The notes beneath the pieces were generated by a model, which ran no database searches, had not been told where the DNA came from, and saw nothing but the letters and a program-made list of their open reading frames with translations. A stretch of 64,000 nucleotides of DNA from an uncultured Curtobacterium sp. (GTDB lineage Bacteria; Actinomycetota; Actinomycetes; Actinomycetales; Microbacteriaceae): NCBI GenBank assembly GCA_913778205.1, contig CAJYUW010000001.1, positions 22,768 to 86,767 on the forward strand, written 5' to 3'. A program made the position numbers and the translations under genes. How positions within the stretch are numbered: the first letter of the stretch is position 1; every line of letters starts with the position of its first letter. Below are positions 26,617 to 36,075 of this stretch, in pieces.

Positions 26617-27248
26617 CCGCGAAGCCGGCTGTCGTCGTCCTCGACTACGGCTCGGGCAACGTGCACTCTGCGGCCAAGGCCCTCGAGCGCGCCGGCGCAG
26701 AGGTGACGCTGAGCGCCGACAAGCGCACGGCGCTCGAGGCGGACGGCCTGCTGGTCCCCGGCGTCGGTGCCTTCGGCGCCGTGGTCGACCAGCTCGAGTC
26801 CGTCCGTGGCGGCGAGATCGTGGACCACCGCCTCGCGGGCGGCCGTCCGGTGCTGGGCATCTGCGTCGGCATGCAGGTCCTCTTCTCGCGCGGCGTGGAG
26901 CGCGGCGTCGACGTCGAGGGACTCGCGCAGTGGCCGGGCACCGTCCAGGAGATCCAGGCCGAGGTGCTGCCGCACATGGGCTGGAACACGGTCGAGGCGC
27001 CCACCGACTCGGTGCTCTTCGACGGGCTGCGCGACGAGCGGTTCTACTTCGTGCACTCGTACGGCGTGACCGACTTCCCGCTCGAGGCCTACGGCCCGTT
27101 CCGTGCGCCGAGGCTCACGTGGGCCGAGCACGGGCAGCGGTTCGTCGCCGCCGTCGAGAACGGCCCGCTCAGCGCGACCCAGTTCCACCCCGAGAAGTCC
27201 GGCGAGGCCGGCATCCAGCTGCTCCGCAACTGGGTGCGGTCCCTCTGA
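26613..27248 (+). CDS. hisH: Imidazole glycerol phosphate synthase, glutaminase subunit
   Basis: 211-residue class I amidotransferase supplying ammonia to HisF. Catalytic Cys in [14 protein letters not shown] and His/Glu in [31 protein letters not shown] is the N-terminal signature. hisF is not in this window. The start GTG overlaps the hisB stop by 4 bp. Confidence 0.96.
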   Translation: MTAKPAVVVLDYGSGNVHSAAKALERAGAEVTLSADKRTALEADGLLVPGVGAFGAVVDQLESVRGGEIVDHRLAGGRPVLGICVGMQVLFSRGVERGVDVEGLAQWPGTVQEIQAEVLPHMGWNTVEAPTDSVLFDGLRDERFYFVHSYGVTDFPLEAYGPFRAPRLTWAEHGQRFVAAVENGPLSATQFHPEKSGEAGIQLLRNWVRSL

Positions 27249-27279
27249 CGCCCACCCGAACGCGAACCCCGACAGGACC

Positions 27280-28026
27280 ATGACCGACGTCACCGCAGCA
27301 CAGCCCCTCGTCCTCCTGCCCGCCGTGGACGTCGTCGACGGCCAGGCGGTCCGTCTGACCCAGGGGGAGGCCGGGAGCGAGACGTCCTACGGCGACCCGG
27401 TGAGCGCCGCCCGGACGTGGCGGGAGCAGGGCGCCGAGTGGATCCACCTCGTCGACCTCGACGCCGCCTTCGGACGTGGTGACAACCGCGCCGTGATCGC
27501 CCGGGCGATCGACGAGGTCGAGGGCGTCGCGGTCGAGCTCTCCGGCGGCATCCGCGACGACGCCTCCCTCGAGGCCGCACTCGCGACCGGGGCGGCGCGG
27601 GTGAACCTCGGCACCGCGGCGCTCGAGCACCCGGAATGGGCAGCCCGTGTCATCGGACAGTACGGCGAGCAGATCGCGGTCGGACTCGACGTGCGCGGCA
27701 CCACCCTCGCCAGTCGCGGCTGGACCGAGGACGCGGGCGACCTCTGGGAGGTGCTCGACCGTCTCGAGGCCGCGGGCTGCGCCCGGTACGTCGTCACCGA
27801 CGTGACGAAGGACGGCACCCTGCAGGGCCCGAACCTGGACCTGCTCCGCCAGGTGTGCGAGCGGACCGACAAGCCCGTGGTCGCGTCCGGCGGCATCTCG
27901 ACGCTCGACGACCTGGTCGCACTGCGGAGCCTCGTGCCGCACGGCCTCGAGGGCGCGATCATCGGCAAGGCGCTCTACTCCGGCGCGTTCACGCTGCCGG
28001 CGGCGCTCGACGTCGCCTCGGCGTAG
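27280..28026 (+). CDS. hisA: HisA / bifunctional PriA-type isomerase
   Basis: 248-residue (beta-alpha)8 isomerase acting on ProFAR in histidine synthesis. [20 protein letters not shown] and [18 protein letters not shown] are typical. In actinobacteria lacking a separate trpF this enzyme (PriA) also isomerises phosphoribosylanthranilate; bifunctionality is therefore possible but not readable from this window. ATG 27280 has CAGGACC upstream, 31 bp after hisH. Confidence 0.93.
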   Translation: MTDVTAAQPLVLLPAVDVVDGQAVRLTQGEAGSETSYGDPVSAARTWREQGAEWIHLVDLDAAFGRGDNRAVIARAIDEVEGVAVELSGGIRDDASLEAALATGAARVNLGTAALEHPEWAARVIGQYGEQIAVGLDVRGTTLASRGWTEDAGDLWEVLDRLEAAGCARYVVTDVTKDGTLQGPNLDLLRQVCERTDKPVVASGGISTLDDLVALRSLVPHGLEGAIIGKALYSGAFTLPAALDVASA

Positions 28027-28031
28027 TCGAC

Positions 28032-28958
28032 GTGGTCGGCATCTCGAACGGCCGCGGGACCGGACCCGACCCGGCCGACCCGGCGGTCGCCGGGGCCCCT
28101 GGCGCCGAGCACCCGGCCGGCCCTGCCGGGACCTCGGCCGACGCGCACACCCCGGGCGGCGCCGCCGGCCCTGCCGGGACCTCGGCCGACGCGCACACCC
28201 CGGGCGGCGGCGCCGACTCGGCCGGTCTCCCGTGGGCCGGCCGCACCTTCGACCACCACGACACCGCCTTCGCCGACGACGACGGCCTCGCGGACCCGGC
28301 GCTCGTCCGCGCGATCCAGGGGGTCGCCTCCGGGGGCTCCCAGGCGGCGGTCGTCACGGCGCTCCGCGACGCCAGACTCCTGATCCCGCTCGTCGCCGAG
28401 GCCGGCGACATCGGCCACACCGACGACGGCAGGCTCGTCGACAAGACGCAGGAGCTCTCCATCGTCACGGTCGCCGGTCCCGACGGGCGCGCCGTCATGC
28501 CCGCGTTCACCTCCGTCGAGGCGATGCGGGCCTGGGACCCGTCCGCACGCCCGGTCCCGGTCGAGTCCCGTCGCGTGGCGATGGCCGCGGCGAGCGAGGA
28601 GACGCAGCTCGTCGTGCTCGACCCGACCGCACCGACCGAGTTCGTGCTGCGGCGTCCCGCGGTGTGGGCGCTCGGACAGGACCTCCCCTGGACACCCTGC
28701 TTCGAGGACCCCGCCGTCGCCCAGGCGTTCGCCGACTCCACCGCGGGGGAGTCCGCCGTCGCCCGCGTCGAGTTGGCGCCCGGTGACCCGCTCGGCCGTT
28801 TCCAGGGCGCCGAGCTCACCGTCGGTCTCGCGCTCCACCCCGGCCTCGACCAGGCGGGGGTGCAGGCGCTCGTCGACCGCCTGCAGGCGCGCTGGTCGGC
28901 GGACCCGGTCATCGCGGACCGCGTGGACAGCATGCGGGTGGCGCTCCGCCGGGCGTGA
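28032..28958 (+). CDS. SseB family protein
   Basis: 308 residues. The C-terminal 250 residues form an SseB-like domain (LLIPLVAEAGDIGHTDDGRL, VMPAFTSVEAMRAWDPSARP, then LVVLDPTAPTEFVLRRPAVW); biochemical role unknown. The N-terminus is a Gly/Pro/Ala linker containing a 16-residue unit, GPAGTSADAHTPGGAA, duplicated exactly or nearly so (48-bp DNA repeat, 28117-28212). The start is uncertain; GTG 28032 lies 5 bp after hisA. The hisA-sseB pairing is common in Microbacteriaceae and relatives. Confidence 0.85.
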   Translation: MVGISNGRGTGPDPADPAVAGAPGAEHPAGPAGTSADAHTPGGAAGPAGTSADAHTPGGGADSAGLPWAGRTFDHHDTAFADDDGLADPALVRAIQGVASGGSQAAVVTALRDARLLIPLVAEAGDIGHTDDGRLVDKTQELSIVTVAGPDGRAVMPAFTSVEAMRAWDPSARPVPVESRRVAMAAASEETQLVVLDPTAPTEFVLRRPAVWALGQDLPWTPCFEDPAVAQAFADSTAGESAVARVELAPGDPLGRFQGAELTVGLALHPGLDQAGVQALVDRLQARWSADPVIADRVDSMRVALRRA

Positions 28959-29107
28959 TCCGGGCCTCCAGGGCGGCGCACCACGCGCGCAGGGCGCGCC
29001 GTCGGCCGGACGGGAGGCGCGGGTCGGGCCCGCAGGGCCGACCGCGATCGCCGCGCCCGGGTGCCGATCCCGCGGCGGTGCACCCCGGGACGGCACCGGG
29101 TCGCCGG
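28959..29107. other. Gap between sseB-like gene and parA-like gene
   Basis: Contains GGGCCTCCAGGGC and GACGGGAGGCGCGGGTCGGG elements, able to form terminator-like hairpins. No gene is seen. Confidence 0.6.
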
Positions 29108-29113
29108 TAGCAT
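29108..29113 (+). promoter_or_regulatory. Leaderless -10 for parA-like gene
   Basis: TAGCAT ends 7 bases before GTG 29121. Confidence 0.55.
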
Positions 29114-29120
29114 GGGGCCC

Positions 29121-29999
29121 GTGAGCACGAACCCGACGACGCACCCCGGAACCGGTCAGACCACCTTCGGTCCGACGGGGCGACCCGTCCGGCAGTTCGC
29201 GATCCCGGAGGAGCTCGACCAGCACGGCCCGGCGCGGATCATCGCGCTGTGCAACCAGAAGGGCGGCGTCGGCAAGACGACGACGTCGATCAACCTCGGG
29301 GCGGCGCTCGCCGAGTACGGGCGGAAGGTCCTCGCCGTCGACTTCGACCCGCAGGGCGCCCTGTCGGCGGGGCTCGGCGTCCGCACGCACGACATCCCGA
29401 CGGTCTACGACCTGCTCATGGGCGCCGTGAAGGACCCGCGCGCGGTCATCCAGCCGACGAACACGCCGTACCTCGACGTCATCCCCGCGAACATCGACCT
29501 GTCCGCGGCGGAGGTCCACCTCGTGAACGAGGTGGCCCGGGAGCAGATCCTCGCGAGTGTGCTGCGCAAGGTCGCGAACGACTACGACGTGATCCTCGTC
29601 GACTGCCAGCCGTCGCTCGGGCTCCTCACCGTCAACGCGCTGACCGCGGCGCACGGCGTGCTGATCCCGCTCGAGTGCGAGTTCTTCGCCCTGCGCGGGG
29701 TGGCGCTGCTCATCGAGACGATCGACAAGGTGCGCGACCGGCTCAACCCGGCGCTGACGCTCGACGGCATCCTCGCGACGATGTACGACTCGCGGACCCT
29801 GCACTCGCGCGAGGTCATGGAGCGGGTGGTCGACACCTTCGACGACCGCGTGCTCGACACCGTCATCGGCCGCACGGTGAAGTTCCCGGACGCCACGGTG
29901 TCGGCGCGCCCGATCACGCAGACCGCGCCCGACCACGCCGCCGCGCACGCGTACCGGCAGCTCGCACGGGAGCTCGTCGAGCGTGGCGCCGTCGCCTGA
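29121..29999 (+). CDS. ParA family ATPase upstream of scpAB
   Basis: 292-residue deviant Walker ATPase. CNQKGGVGKTTTSINLGAAL (P-loop with signature Lys), VDFDPQGALSAGLG and LVDCQPSLGLLTVNAL. It belongs to the ParA paralogue that sits beside scpA/scpB in actinobacteria (Rv1708-type), not the parAB partition pair near the origin. A 30-residue N-terminal tail precedes the domain. It overlaps scpA by 17 bp. Confidence 0.93.
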   Translation: MSTNPTTHPGTGQTTFGPTGRPVRQFAIPEELDQHGPARIIALCNQKGGVGKTTTSINLGAALAEYGRKVLAVDFDPQGALSAGLGVRTHDIPTVYDLLMGAVKDPRAVIQPTNTPYLDVIPANIDLSAAEVHLVNEVAREQILASVLRKVANDYDVILVDCQPSLGLLTVNALTAAHGVLIPLECEFFALRGVALLIETIDKVRDRLNPALTLDGILATMYDSRTLHSREVMERVVDTFDDRVLDTVIGRTVKFPDATVSARPITQTAPDHAAAHAYRQLARELVERGAVA

Positions 30000-30837
30000 C
30001 CCGGGACGTCCCGCCGACGCACCCGACGCCCCGGTCGGGACGCAGACCGTCCCGGGCTTCCGCGTCCGGCTGTCGAACTTCGACGGCCCGTTCGACCTGC
30101 TCCTGTCGCTCATCACGAAGCACGAGCTCGACATCACCGAGGTCTCGCTCGGCGCGGTGACGGGGGAGTTCATCGCCTACGTGCGGCAGGCCGAGTCGGC
30201 AGACGAGCTCGACGAGGCGAGCGAGTTCCTCGTCGTCGCCGCCACCCTGCTCGACCTGAAGATCGCCGGGCTCCTGCCGCAGGGCGAGCTCGTCGACGCC
30301 GAGGACGTCGCGCTGCTCGAGGCGCGCGACCTGCTGTTCGCCCGGCTGCTGCAGTACCGCGCGTTCAAGCAGGCGGCCGACTGGTTCGGTTCGCGGTGGG
30401 CGGAGGAGTCGCGGCGACACGTGCGACGGGTCCGGCTCGAGGAGCGGTTCCGTGCGCGCACCCCCGAACTCGTCTGGACGCTCTCGCTGCAGGACTTCGC
30501 CGCGCTCGCGACCCTGGCGTTCGCGCCGCGGGAGATCCCCACCGTCGGGTTGGACCACCTGCACGCACCCCTCGTCAGCATCCGGGAGCAGGCCGCGATC
30601 GTCGTCTCGATCCTCCGCACGCGGGCGGACGAGGACGTGTCGTTCCGCGAGCTGGTCGCCGGGGTCCTGGAGACGGGTATCGTTGTGGCTCGTTTCCTCG
30701 CGATCCTCGAGCTGTACCGCAACGCGTCGATCTCGTTCGAGCAGGTGGAACCGCTCGGGGAACTGCTGCTGCGGTGGACCGCCGAGGACTGGTCCGACGA
30801 GAGCCTCGCCAACCTGGGAGCCGACTATGACGGATGA
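29983..30837 (+). CDS. scpA: Segregation and condensation protein A
   Basis: 284-residue kleisin subunit of the SMC-ScpAB complex. N-terminal FRVRLSNFDGPFDLLLSLI binds the SMC neck and a C-terminal winged helix (ILELYRNASISFEQVEPLGE) binds the cap. GTG 29983 lies within the parA-like 3' end. It overlaps scpB by 11 bp. Confidence 0.95.
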   Translation: MAPSPDPGRPADAPDAPVGTQTVPGFRVRLSNFDGPFDLLLSLITKHELDITEVSLGAVTGEFIAYVRQAESADELDEASEFLVVAATLLDLKIAGLLPQGELVDAEDVALLEARDLLFARLLQYRAFKQAADWFGSRWAEESRRHVRRVRLEERFRARTPELVWTLSLQDFAALATLAFAPREIPTVGLDHLHAPLVSIREQAAIVVSILRTRADEDVSFRELVAGVLETGIVVARFLAILELYRNASISFEQVEPLGELLLRWTAEDWSDESLANLGADYDG

Positions 30838-31519
30838 CGCGCACGGCCACGGGCACGCACACGACTCGTCGAGCGCCGAACCCGGCGGTGCCGACGAGGT
30901 GGCCGACGCCCGCGCGGTCGAACGCTCGCTGCACCGCGCCGCCGAGGCCCAGCCGGTCGATCGACAGCTCGAGGCCATCCTCATGATCGCCGACGAGCCG
31001 CAGTCGCTCGTCGCGCTCGGCGCTGCGGTCGGTGCGCCGATCCCGGCCGTGCGACAGGCGATCGAGCGGCTCGTCGCGGACTTCGACGGCGTCGACGGGA
31101 CGGTCCGGCGGGGCTTCGAGCTCCGCGAGGTCGGCGGCGGCTGGCGCTTCTACGTCCGGCAGGAGCTCGACGACGTCGTGGAGCAGTTCGTCGAGCAGGA
31201 GCGACCCTCCCGGCTGTCCCAGGCAGCACTGGAGACCCTCGCGGTGGTCGCCTACAAGCAGCCGATCACCCGCTCGCAGATCGCCTCGATCCGGGCGGTG
31301 AACGTCGACGGCGTCGTCCGCACGCTCGTCGCGCGCGGCCTCATCGAGGAGTCGTTCACGGACGCCGAGACCGGCGCCATCAACTACGTCACGTCCGACC
31401 TGCTCCTGCAGCAGCTCGGCATCAACTCGCTCGACGAGCTGCCGCTCATCTCGCCCCTCCTGGACGACGGTGCGGACGGCTTCGGGCAGAACGAAGGGAT
31501 CCCCGATGGCCGCGCATGA
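30827..31519 (+). CDS. scpB: Segregation and condensation protein B
   Basis: 230-residue paired winged-helix protein that dimerises on ScpA. QLEAILMIADEPQSLVALGA and SQAALETLAVVAYKQPITRSQ are the signatures. The His/Asp-rich first 45 residues are not conserved. CTGGGAG lies before ATG 30827. It overlaps rluB by 14 bp. Confidence 0.95.
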   Translation: MTDDAHGHGHAHDSSSAEPGGADEVADARAVERSLHRAAEAQPVDRQLEAILMIADEPQSLVALGAAVGAPIPAVRQAIERLVADFDGVDGTVRRGFELREVGGGWRFYVRQELDDVVEQFVEQERPSRLSQAALETLAVVAYKQPITRSQIASIRAVNVDGVVRTLVARGLIEESFTDAETGAINYVTSDLLLQQLGINSLDELPLISPLLDDGADGFGQNEGIPDGRA

Positions 31520-33350
31520 GGAAGAACGACGAGGCGGCTCCGGTCGGCGGGACGGTTCCGACCGGCCTGGAGGCCCGTCCCGCGACCGCAGCGCCGGCTC
31601 CGGTCGGTCGGGTGGCCGGTTCGGCGGCGGGGGCCGCGACGAGCGCGGCGACCGCGGTGGGTACCGCGGCCGGGACGAGCGTGGTGGTCGGGACGAGCGT
31701 GGCGGCCGTGGTGGTCAGGAGCGACGCGACGGCCGTGGTGCCGCCGACGGCGGGTACCGGGGTCGGGACGATCGTGGGTCGTCGTCGGGTGGGTACCGCG
31801 GGCGTGATGAGCGTCCGTCGTCCGGTGGCTACCGTGGGCGTGATGAGCGTCCGCAGTCGGGTGGGTACCGTGGGCGTGATGAGCGTCCGCAATCGGGTGG
31901 GTACCGTGGGCGTGATGAGCGTCCGTCGTCGGGTGGGTACCGGGGGCGGGACGAGCGGTCCGGTGGTGATCGCGGTCGGAACGACCGCCAGCAGGGCGGC
32001 TACCGCGGCCGTGACGACCGTGGGGCGTCGAGTGGCGGGTACCGGGGTCGCGACGATCGTGGGGCCTCGAGTGGCGGGTACCGCGGGCGTGACGAGCGGT
32101 CCCGTGGTGATGGCGACCGGTTCGTGAGCCGGAACGACCGCCAGCAGGGCGACCGCGGTGGGTTCGTCCGCCGCGAGGACGAGCGTCGCGGTGGCGACCG
32201 TGGCGGCTTCCGCGGGCGGGACGACCGTCGTGGTGCGGACCGTGACGGGGTCCGCGGCCGGGACGACCGGCCGGGTGCGTCCCGCCGCGACGACGATCGA
32301 CGGCGCGACCCTGCCCGGGAGGACCGTCGTACCCCGGACGGCCGTCCGAGCACGGTCTGGCACAACGGCCGCCGGTACGTCGGCGGCACCACGACCGCGC
32401 GCAACGCCGACCGTCCGCGTGGCGCCGCACCGCGGGGCGCATCCCCGCGGCGCACCGACCGCACCACGACCCCGCGGCCAGAGGGCACCCGCGACGAGCA
32501 CGGCCAGCCGCTGGAGGGCACGCCCGAGCGGCCGCTCATCCCGGACTGGGACGCGGCGGACGGAACCGCGACCACCTGGGCTGAGCCGGGCCTCCCGGCC
32601 GGTGGTGAGCGCCTGCAGAAGGTGATCGCCGCTGCCGGCGTGGCGTCCCGGCGGGTCGCGGAGAACCTCATCGTCGAGGGGCGCGTCACGGTGAACGGTG
32701 TGGTCGTGGAGGAACTCGGTCGTCGCGTCGACCCGGACGCGGACGAGGTGGCCGTCGACGGCGTCCCCGTGCAGACCGACACCTCGAAGCGCTACGTCGT
32801 GCTCAACAAGCCCGTCGGGATCGTGTCGAGCCTGCAGGACGAGCGGGGCCGTCGCGACCTGTCCGAGTTCGTCGACCGCTACGAGGAGCGCCTGTTCAAC
32901 GTCGGTCGGCTCGACGCCGAGACCTCGGGGCTGATCGTGCTGACGAACGACGGCGACCTCGCGCACGTGCTCGCGCACCCGTCGTTCGGCGTGTCGAAGA
33001 CGTACATCGCGAAGGTGCACGGGAACGTCAACCCCGCGACCGTGCAGCGACTGCTGGACGGGGTCGAGCTCGAGGACGGCCCGATCGCCGCCGACAAGGT
33101 GCGCCTGCTCGAGTCGTCGCGCGGGGAGTCGCTCGTCGAGGTCACGCTGCACTCCGGACGCAACCGGATCGTCCGCCGCATGCTCGACGAGGTCGGCCAC
33201 CCGGTGCTCGAACTCGTTCGTCGGTCGTTCGGGCCGCTCCAGCTCGGGAGCCTGCCGATCGGCAGGACGCGTGAGCTGACGACGGTCGAACTCGGCAAAC
33301 TGCTCGCCGTCGCACGCGGCGGACGCACGAGCGGTGATGCCGACTCGTGA
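31506..33350 (+). CDS. rluB: Pseudouridine synthase RluB/RsuA family with RGG-repeat N-terminus
   Basis: 614 residues. The enzyme proper is the last 250: S4 RNA-binding domain (about 367-430, GERLQKVIAAAGVASRRVAE) and catalytic domain with NVGRLDAETSGLIVLTNDG (catalytic Asp about 470) and GRNRIVRRMLDEVGHPVLEL. The first 360 residues are Arg/Gly/Asp/Ser-rich and disordered, with about ten copies of GGYRGRD(E/D)R at 12-13 residue spacing, encoded by a DNA repeat near 31640-32120. ATG 31506 has GAAGGGAT upstream. It is part of the scpAB-rluB-tyrA-cmk-der cluster. Confidence 0.93.
   Translation: MAAHEEERRGGSGRRDGSDRPGGPSRDRSAGSGRSGGRFGGGGRDERGDRGGYRGRDERGGRDERGGRGGQERRDGRGAADGGYRGRDDRGSSSGGYRGRDERPSSGGYRGRDERPQSGGYRGRDERPQSGGYRGRDERPSSGGYRGRDERSGGDRGRNDRQQGGYRGRDDRGASSGGYRGRDDRGASSGGYRGRDERSRGDGDRFVSRNDRQQGDRGGFVRREDERRGGDRGGFRGRDDRRGADRDGVRGRDDRPGASRRDDDRRRDPAREDRRTPDGRPSTVWHNGRRYVGGTTTARNADRPRGAAPRGASPRRTDRTTTPRPEGTRDEHGQPLEGTPERPLIPDWDAADGTATTWAEPGLPAGGERLQKVIAAAGVASRRVAENLIVEGRVTVNGVVVEELGRRVDPDADEVAVDGVPVQTDTSKRYVVLNKPVGIVSSLQDERGRRDLSEFVDRYEERLFNVGRLDAETSGLIVLTNDGDLAHVLAHPSFGVSKTYIAKVHGNVNPATVQRLLDGVELEDGPIAADKVRLLESSRGESLVEVTLHSGRNRIVRRMLDEVGHPVLELVRRSFGPLQLGSLPIGRTRELTTVELGKLLAVARGGRTSGDADS
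31640..32120 (+). repeat. In-frame 36-39-bp coding repeat in rluB
   Basis: Tandem units containing GGGTACCGTGGGCGTGATGA encode GGYRGRDER-type motifs. The four units near 31790-31940 are almost identical, suggesting recent expansion. Confidence 0.85.
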
Positions 33351-33432
33351 ATATTGCATGCAGAATGATTTGATCGCGGCTGGCTAGCCTCCCCGAGCGA
33401 CCGACGAGGTCGCCACGATCGGAGGAACGCCC
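33351..33432 (+). promoter_or_regulatory. AT-rich promoter region of secreted protein 1
   Basis: A 25-bp stretch of unusually low GC with palindrome TGCATGCA (33355-33362), then TAGCCT (33385-33390) as -10 candidate, a small GCGACC/GGTCGC hairpin (33397-33413) and GATCGGAGG before ATG 33433. Confidence 0.5.
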
Positions 33433-35781
33433 ATGCCCCCCAGGACCCGCGCGACGCGCCGGACCCTCGCCGTCGCCGCGTTCGCGGCGCCGATGACCAT
33501 CGTCGGGTCGTCGGTCGCGATGGCGGTCGCGCCCGTGACAGCGGACGCGGCGTCCGGGTCGCCGGCCGACCACCCCGTCGACATCGTCGCCGGGCAGACG
33601 ACGTCGATCGTCGTCCCCGCCGACGACGGCGGGGTCGTGGCCTTCACGGGAGCGGGCCGCCAGAGCCGGCCGGTCGCGTACGCCGACGCCGACGCCGCGG
33701 AGGCGGCGGGGCTCACGACGTTCCGTGCGGTCTCGTCGTCGAACGGCCTGTTCCGGCTCGTCTCCGAGGGGACCGCACAGTGCCTCGACGTCGACTTCGC
33801 TGCACCGGACCGGTACGGGGTCCTCCTGACCGACGTCGGATGCGACGTGCCGTCTGGCCTGTGGGACGTCGACGGCGGCGTCCTGACGGACGCCGACGGG
33901 CTGTCGGTCGGCGGCGGCCTCACCGACGTCGGCGGGCGCCCGGCCGTGTCCGTCGTGGACGGCGCCGGCGGCGCCCAGACGTCCGTGGCGCTCGACCGGC
34001 AGGCGGCGCCGGAGGCCCTCGCGGACATCGACATCACGGTCGGGACCGGACCGTCGGACCGGGCCGTCGCGAGCGGGACCGCCCCCGTGGGCACCGAGGT
34101 GATCGTCTCCGACCCCCGGGGCGCCGAGCGCGGTCGCGCCGTCACGGACGCCGCGGGCCGGTGGAGCACCGGGCTCGGCCCCGTCGACTCGAACGGCGGG
34201 CCGGCGCCCGTCGTGGTCTCCGCCTACCGCGCCGTCACGGAGCTCGTCGCCCGCGGTTCCGCGGTGATCCCGTACGGCGACCCGATCTCGATCCCCGCGG
34301 AACCGGTCCGGGTGGCCGACGACGGGACGGTCGCGGTGTCCGGTTCCGGGGCGGCGGGAGGCGTCGTGTCCGTCCGCTCCGGCGGCACCGCCGACCCGGT
34401 CGAGGTCGGCGCGGACGGTTCGTGGGCACTCCGCGTCACGACGTCGGCGGAGCGGTCGGCGGCCGACATCGTCCTCGAGCAGCGGGCGCCCGGCGGGGAC
34501 GTCTCCCGGCTGCTGGTGGAGGCTCGGGCATCGGAGGTCGACGCGTCCGTCGTCTTCCCGACCGACCCGGACGAACCCGCCTACGTCGAGGGTGACGGCA
34601 CCCCGGAGTCGACGTACGTCGTGCTCGACGCCGGCACCGAGGTCGGCAGCGCCGTGGCGGACGCGACGGGACACTACGAGGTCGAGCTCGAGGCGCCCGG
34701 GGCCGGTGGCGTCCACGAGTACACCGTCGAGGAACGCGTCGGAGCGCAGACCCTCGCCACCGCGACCCTCTCCGCGGACTACGGGGCCGCCGTCGCGATC
34801 ACGGCGCCCGCCGACGGCGACGACGTCCAGGGGGACCTCCGCGTCACCGGGACGGGCGAGCCCGGAGCCGAGGTGACCGTCGAGGTCGGCGGACGGGAGG
34901 TCAACGCGCTGGTCGGCGACGACGGCACGTGGGAGGCGTCGACGGCCCCGGTCACGGACGCCCCGTTCGCGATCGTGCTCGGGGCCGACGCCACGTACAC
35001 GTCGCGGAGCCGCCCGGTGTGGATCGGGACGGGCACCCCGGGTGCGACGGTCCGGCTCTCCCTCATAGGCGACGGCGCTGGCACGTCCGGTCGCTCGGTC
35101 GACCGCGTCGTCCGGCCGGACGGCACCTGGCGGATCGACGCCGACGACCTGACCCTCGACGACGGCCCGGACCACCGCGTGGACCTCGTCCTCACGGGCG
35201 ATTCCGGCGGACAGGAACGACTCACCACCGACCTCCGGTTCGACCGCCGCCCCGTGACCCTCACCACCGTGGCGGACGGCGGGACGATCGCGCCCGTGGA
35301 CGGTCGCGTCACGCTCGAGGGACGGGGGACTCCGGGCGACCTCATCACGATGGTGCTCGACGGGGTCGCTCGGCCCCGGGCGGTCACGGTGCGCGCGGAC
35401 GGCACCTGGACGATGCGCGACCAGGTCATCACGGTCGGATCACACGTCGCGCACTTCGTCGGCGTGCACGGCACCTCCGGGGACCTCCGCTTCACCGTCG
35501 AGTCCGACGCGGCAGCGCTGACGGTCACCTCCCCGGCGCCGGGCGACGTGGTCGACGCCGGTGCTGGGGGCGTGCTGGTGACCGGCCGGGCGGAGCCGGG
35601 CAAGCTCGGCGGCGTCGAGCTGCGACCGGGCCAGCTGCGGTCCTTCGTCGCGGACGACCTCGGGCGGTGGTCCGTGCGGGTACCGGCGCCGGACGGCCCC
35701 GCGACCCTGCGTGCGTTCGCGCTCGGGGCGGCACCGGTCGAGTTCCCGGTGACCGTCCGGTCCACACCGCAGGGCGGCTGA
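33433..35781 (+). CDS. Secreted multi-domain Ig-like repeat protein, paralogue 1
   Basis: 782 residues. A basic signal peptide with a hydrophobic core (about 10-32) ends near TADAASG. An N-terminal domain (about 50-200) with two Cys (QCLDVDF, VGCDVPSGLW) is faintly lectin-like. At least five Ig/beta-sandwich repeats follow with the pattern [15 protein letters not shown] ... DDGTWE. A conserved mid-segment reads DEPAYVEGDGTPEST. There is no LPxTG, lipobox, C-terminal membrane anchor or enzyme motif, so it is probably released or loosely wall-bound. A homologue follows directly. Function unknown; adhesion or carbohydrate binding is possible. Confidence 0.85.
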   Translation: MPPRTRATRRTLAVAAFAAPMTIVGSSVAMAVAPVTADAASGSPADHPVDIVAGQTTSIVVPADDGGVVAFTGAGRQSRPVAYADADAAEAAGLTTFRAVSSSNGLFRLVSEGTAQCLDVDFAAPDRYGVLLTDVGCDVPSGLWDVDGGVLTDADGLSVGGGLTDVGGRPAVSVVDGAGGAQTSVALDRQAAPEALADIDITVGTGPSDRAVASGTAPVGTEVIVSDPRGAERGRAVTDAAGRWSTGLGPVDSNGGPAPVVVSAYRAVTELVARGSAVIPYGDPISIPAEPVRVADDGTVAVSGSGAAGGVVSVRSGGTADPVEVGADGSWALRVTTSAERSAADIVLEQRAPGGDVSRLLVEARASEVDASVVFPTDPDEPAYVEGDGTPESTYVVLDAGTEVGSAVADATGHYEVELEAPGAGGVHEYTVEERVGAQTLATATLSADYGAAVAITAPADGDDVQGDLRVTGTGEPGAEVTVEVGGREVNALVGDDGTWEASTAPVTDAPFAIVLGADATYTSRSRPVWIGTGTPGATVRLSLIGDGAGTSGRSVDRVVRPDGTWRIDADDLTLDDGPDHRVDLVLTGDSGGQERLTTDLRFDRRPVTLTTVADGGTIAPVDGRVTLEGRGTPGDLITMVLDGVARPRAVTVRADGTWTMRDQVITVGSHVAHFVGVHGTSGDLRFTVESDAAALTVTSPAPGDVVDAGAGGVLVTGRAEPGKLGGVELRPGQLRSFVADDLGRWSVRVPAPDGPATLRAFALGAAPVEFPVTVRSTPQGG

Positions 35782-36075
35782 CCTCCGCGGCGCGGCGACC
35801 ACCCCGCCGCGGCGCGCGGCGACCACCTCGGCGCGGCGCCGAGTCGTGCGGCGCTCGAACCGTGCGGCGTCCGGACCGTGCGGCGCCGGGCCGTGCGGCG
35901 CCGGGCCGTGCGGCGCTGAGCCATGCGGCGCCGGAACGCGCTCCGCTGGGCCGTGCGGCGACCACGCCGCCGCGGTCCGGTACCGCCACCGGCCTGAGCG
36001 CCCTCGCCGCACACGACCCGTACCACCTCGGAACGACGACGCTCGACGCCGTCGGCCTCTCGACGAAGGAAGACC
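35782..36075. other. Gap between the two secreted-protein genes
   Basis: No gene. It holds a 15-bp minisatellite (35860-35965) preceded by CGGCG-rich sequence. The last 60 bases carry the GAAGGAAG ribosome site of the next gene. No clear -10. Confidence 0.7.
35860..35965. repeat. 15-bp minisatellite, seven units
   Basis: Core CCGTGCGGCGCCGGG, with the first unit 16 bp and the sixth strongly diverged. Confidence 0.88.
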
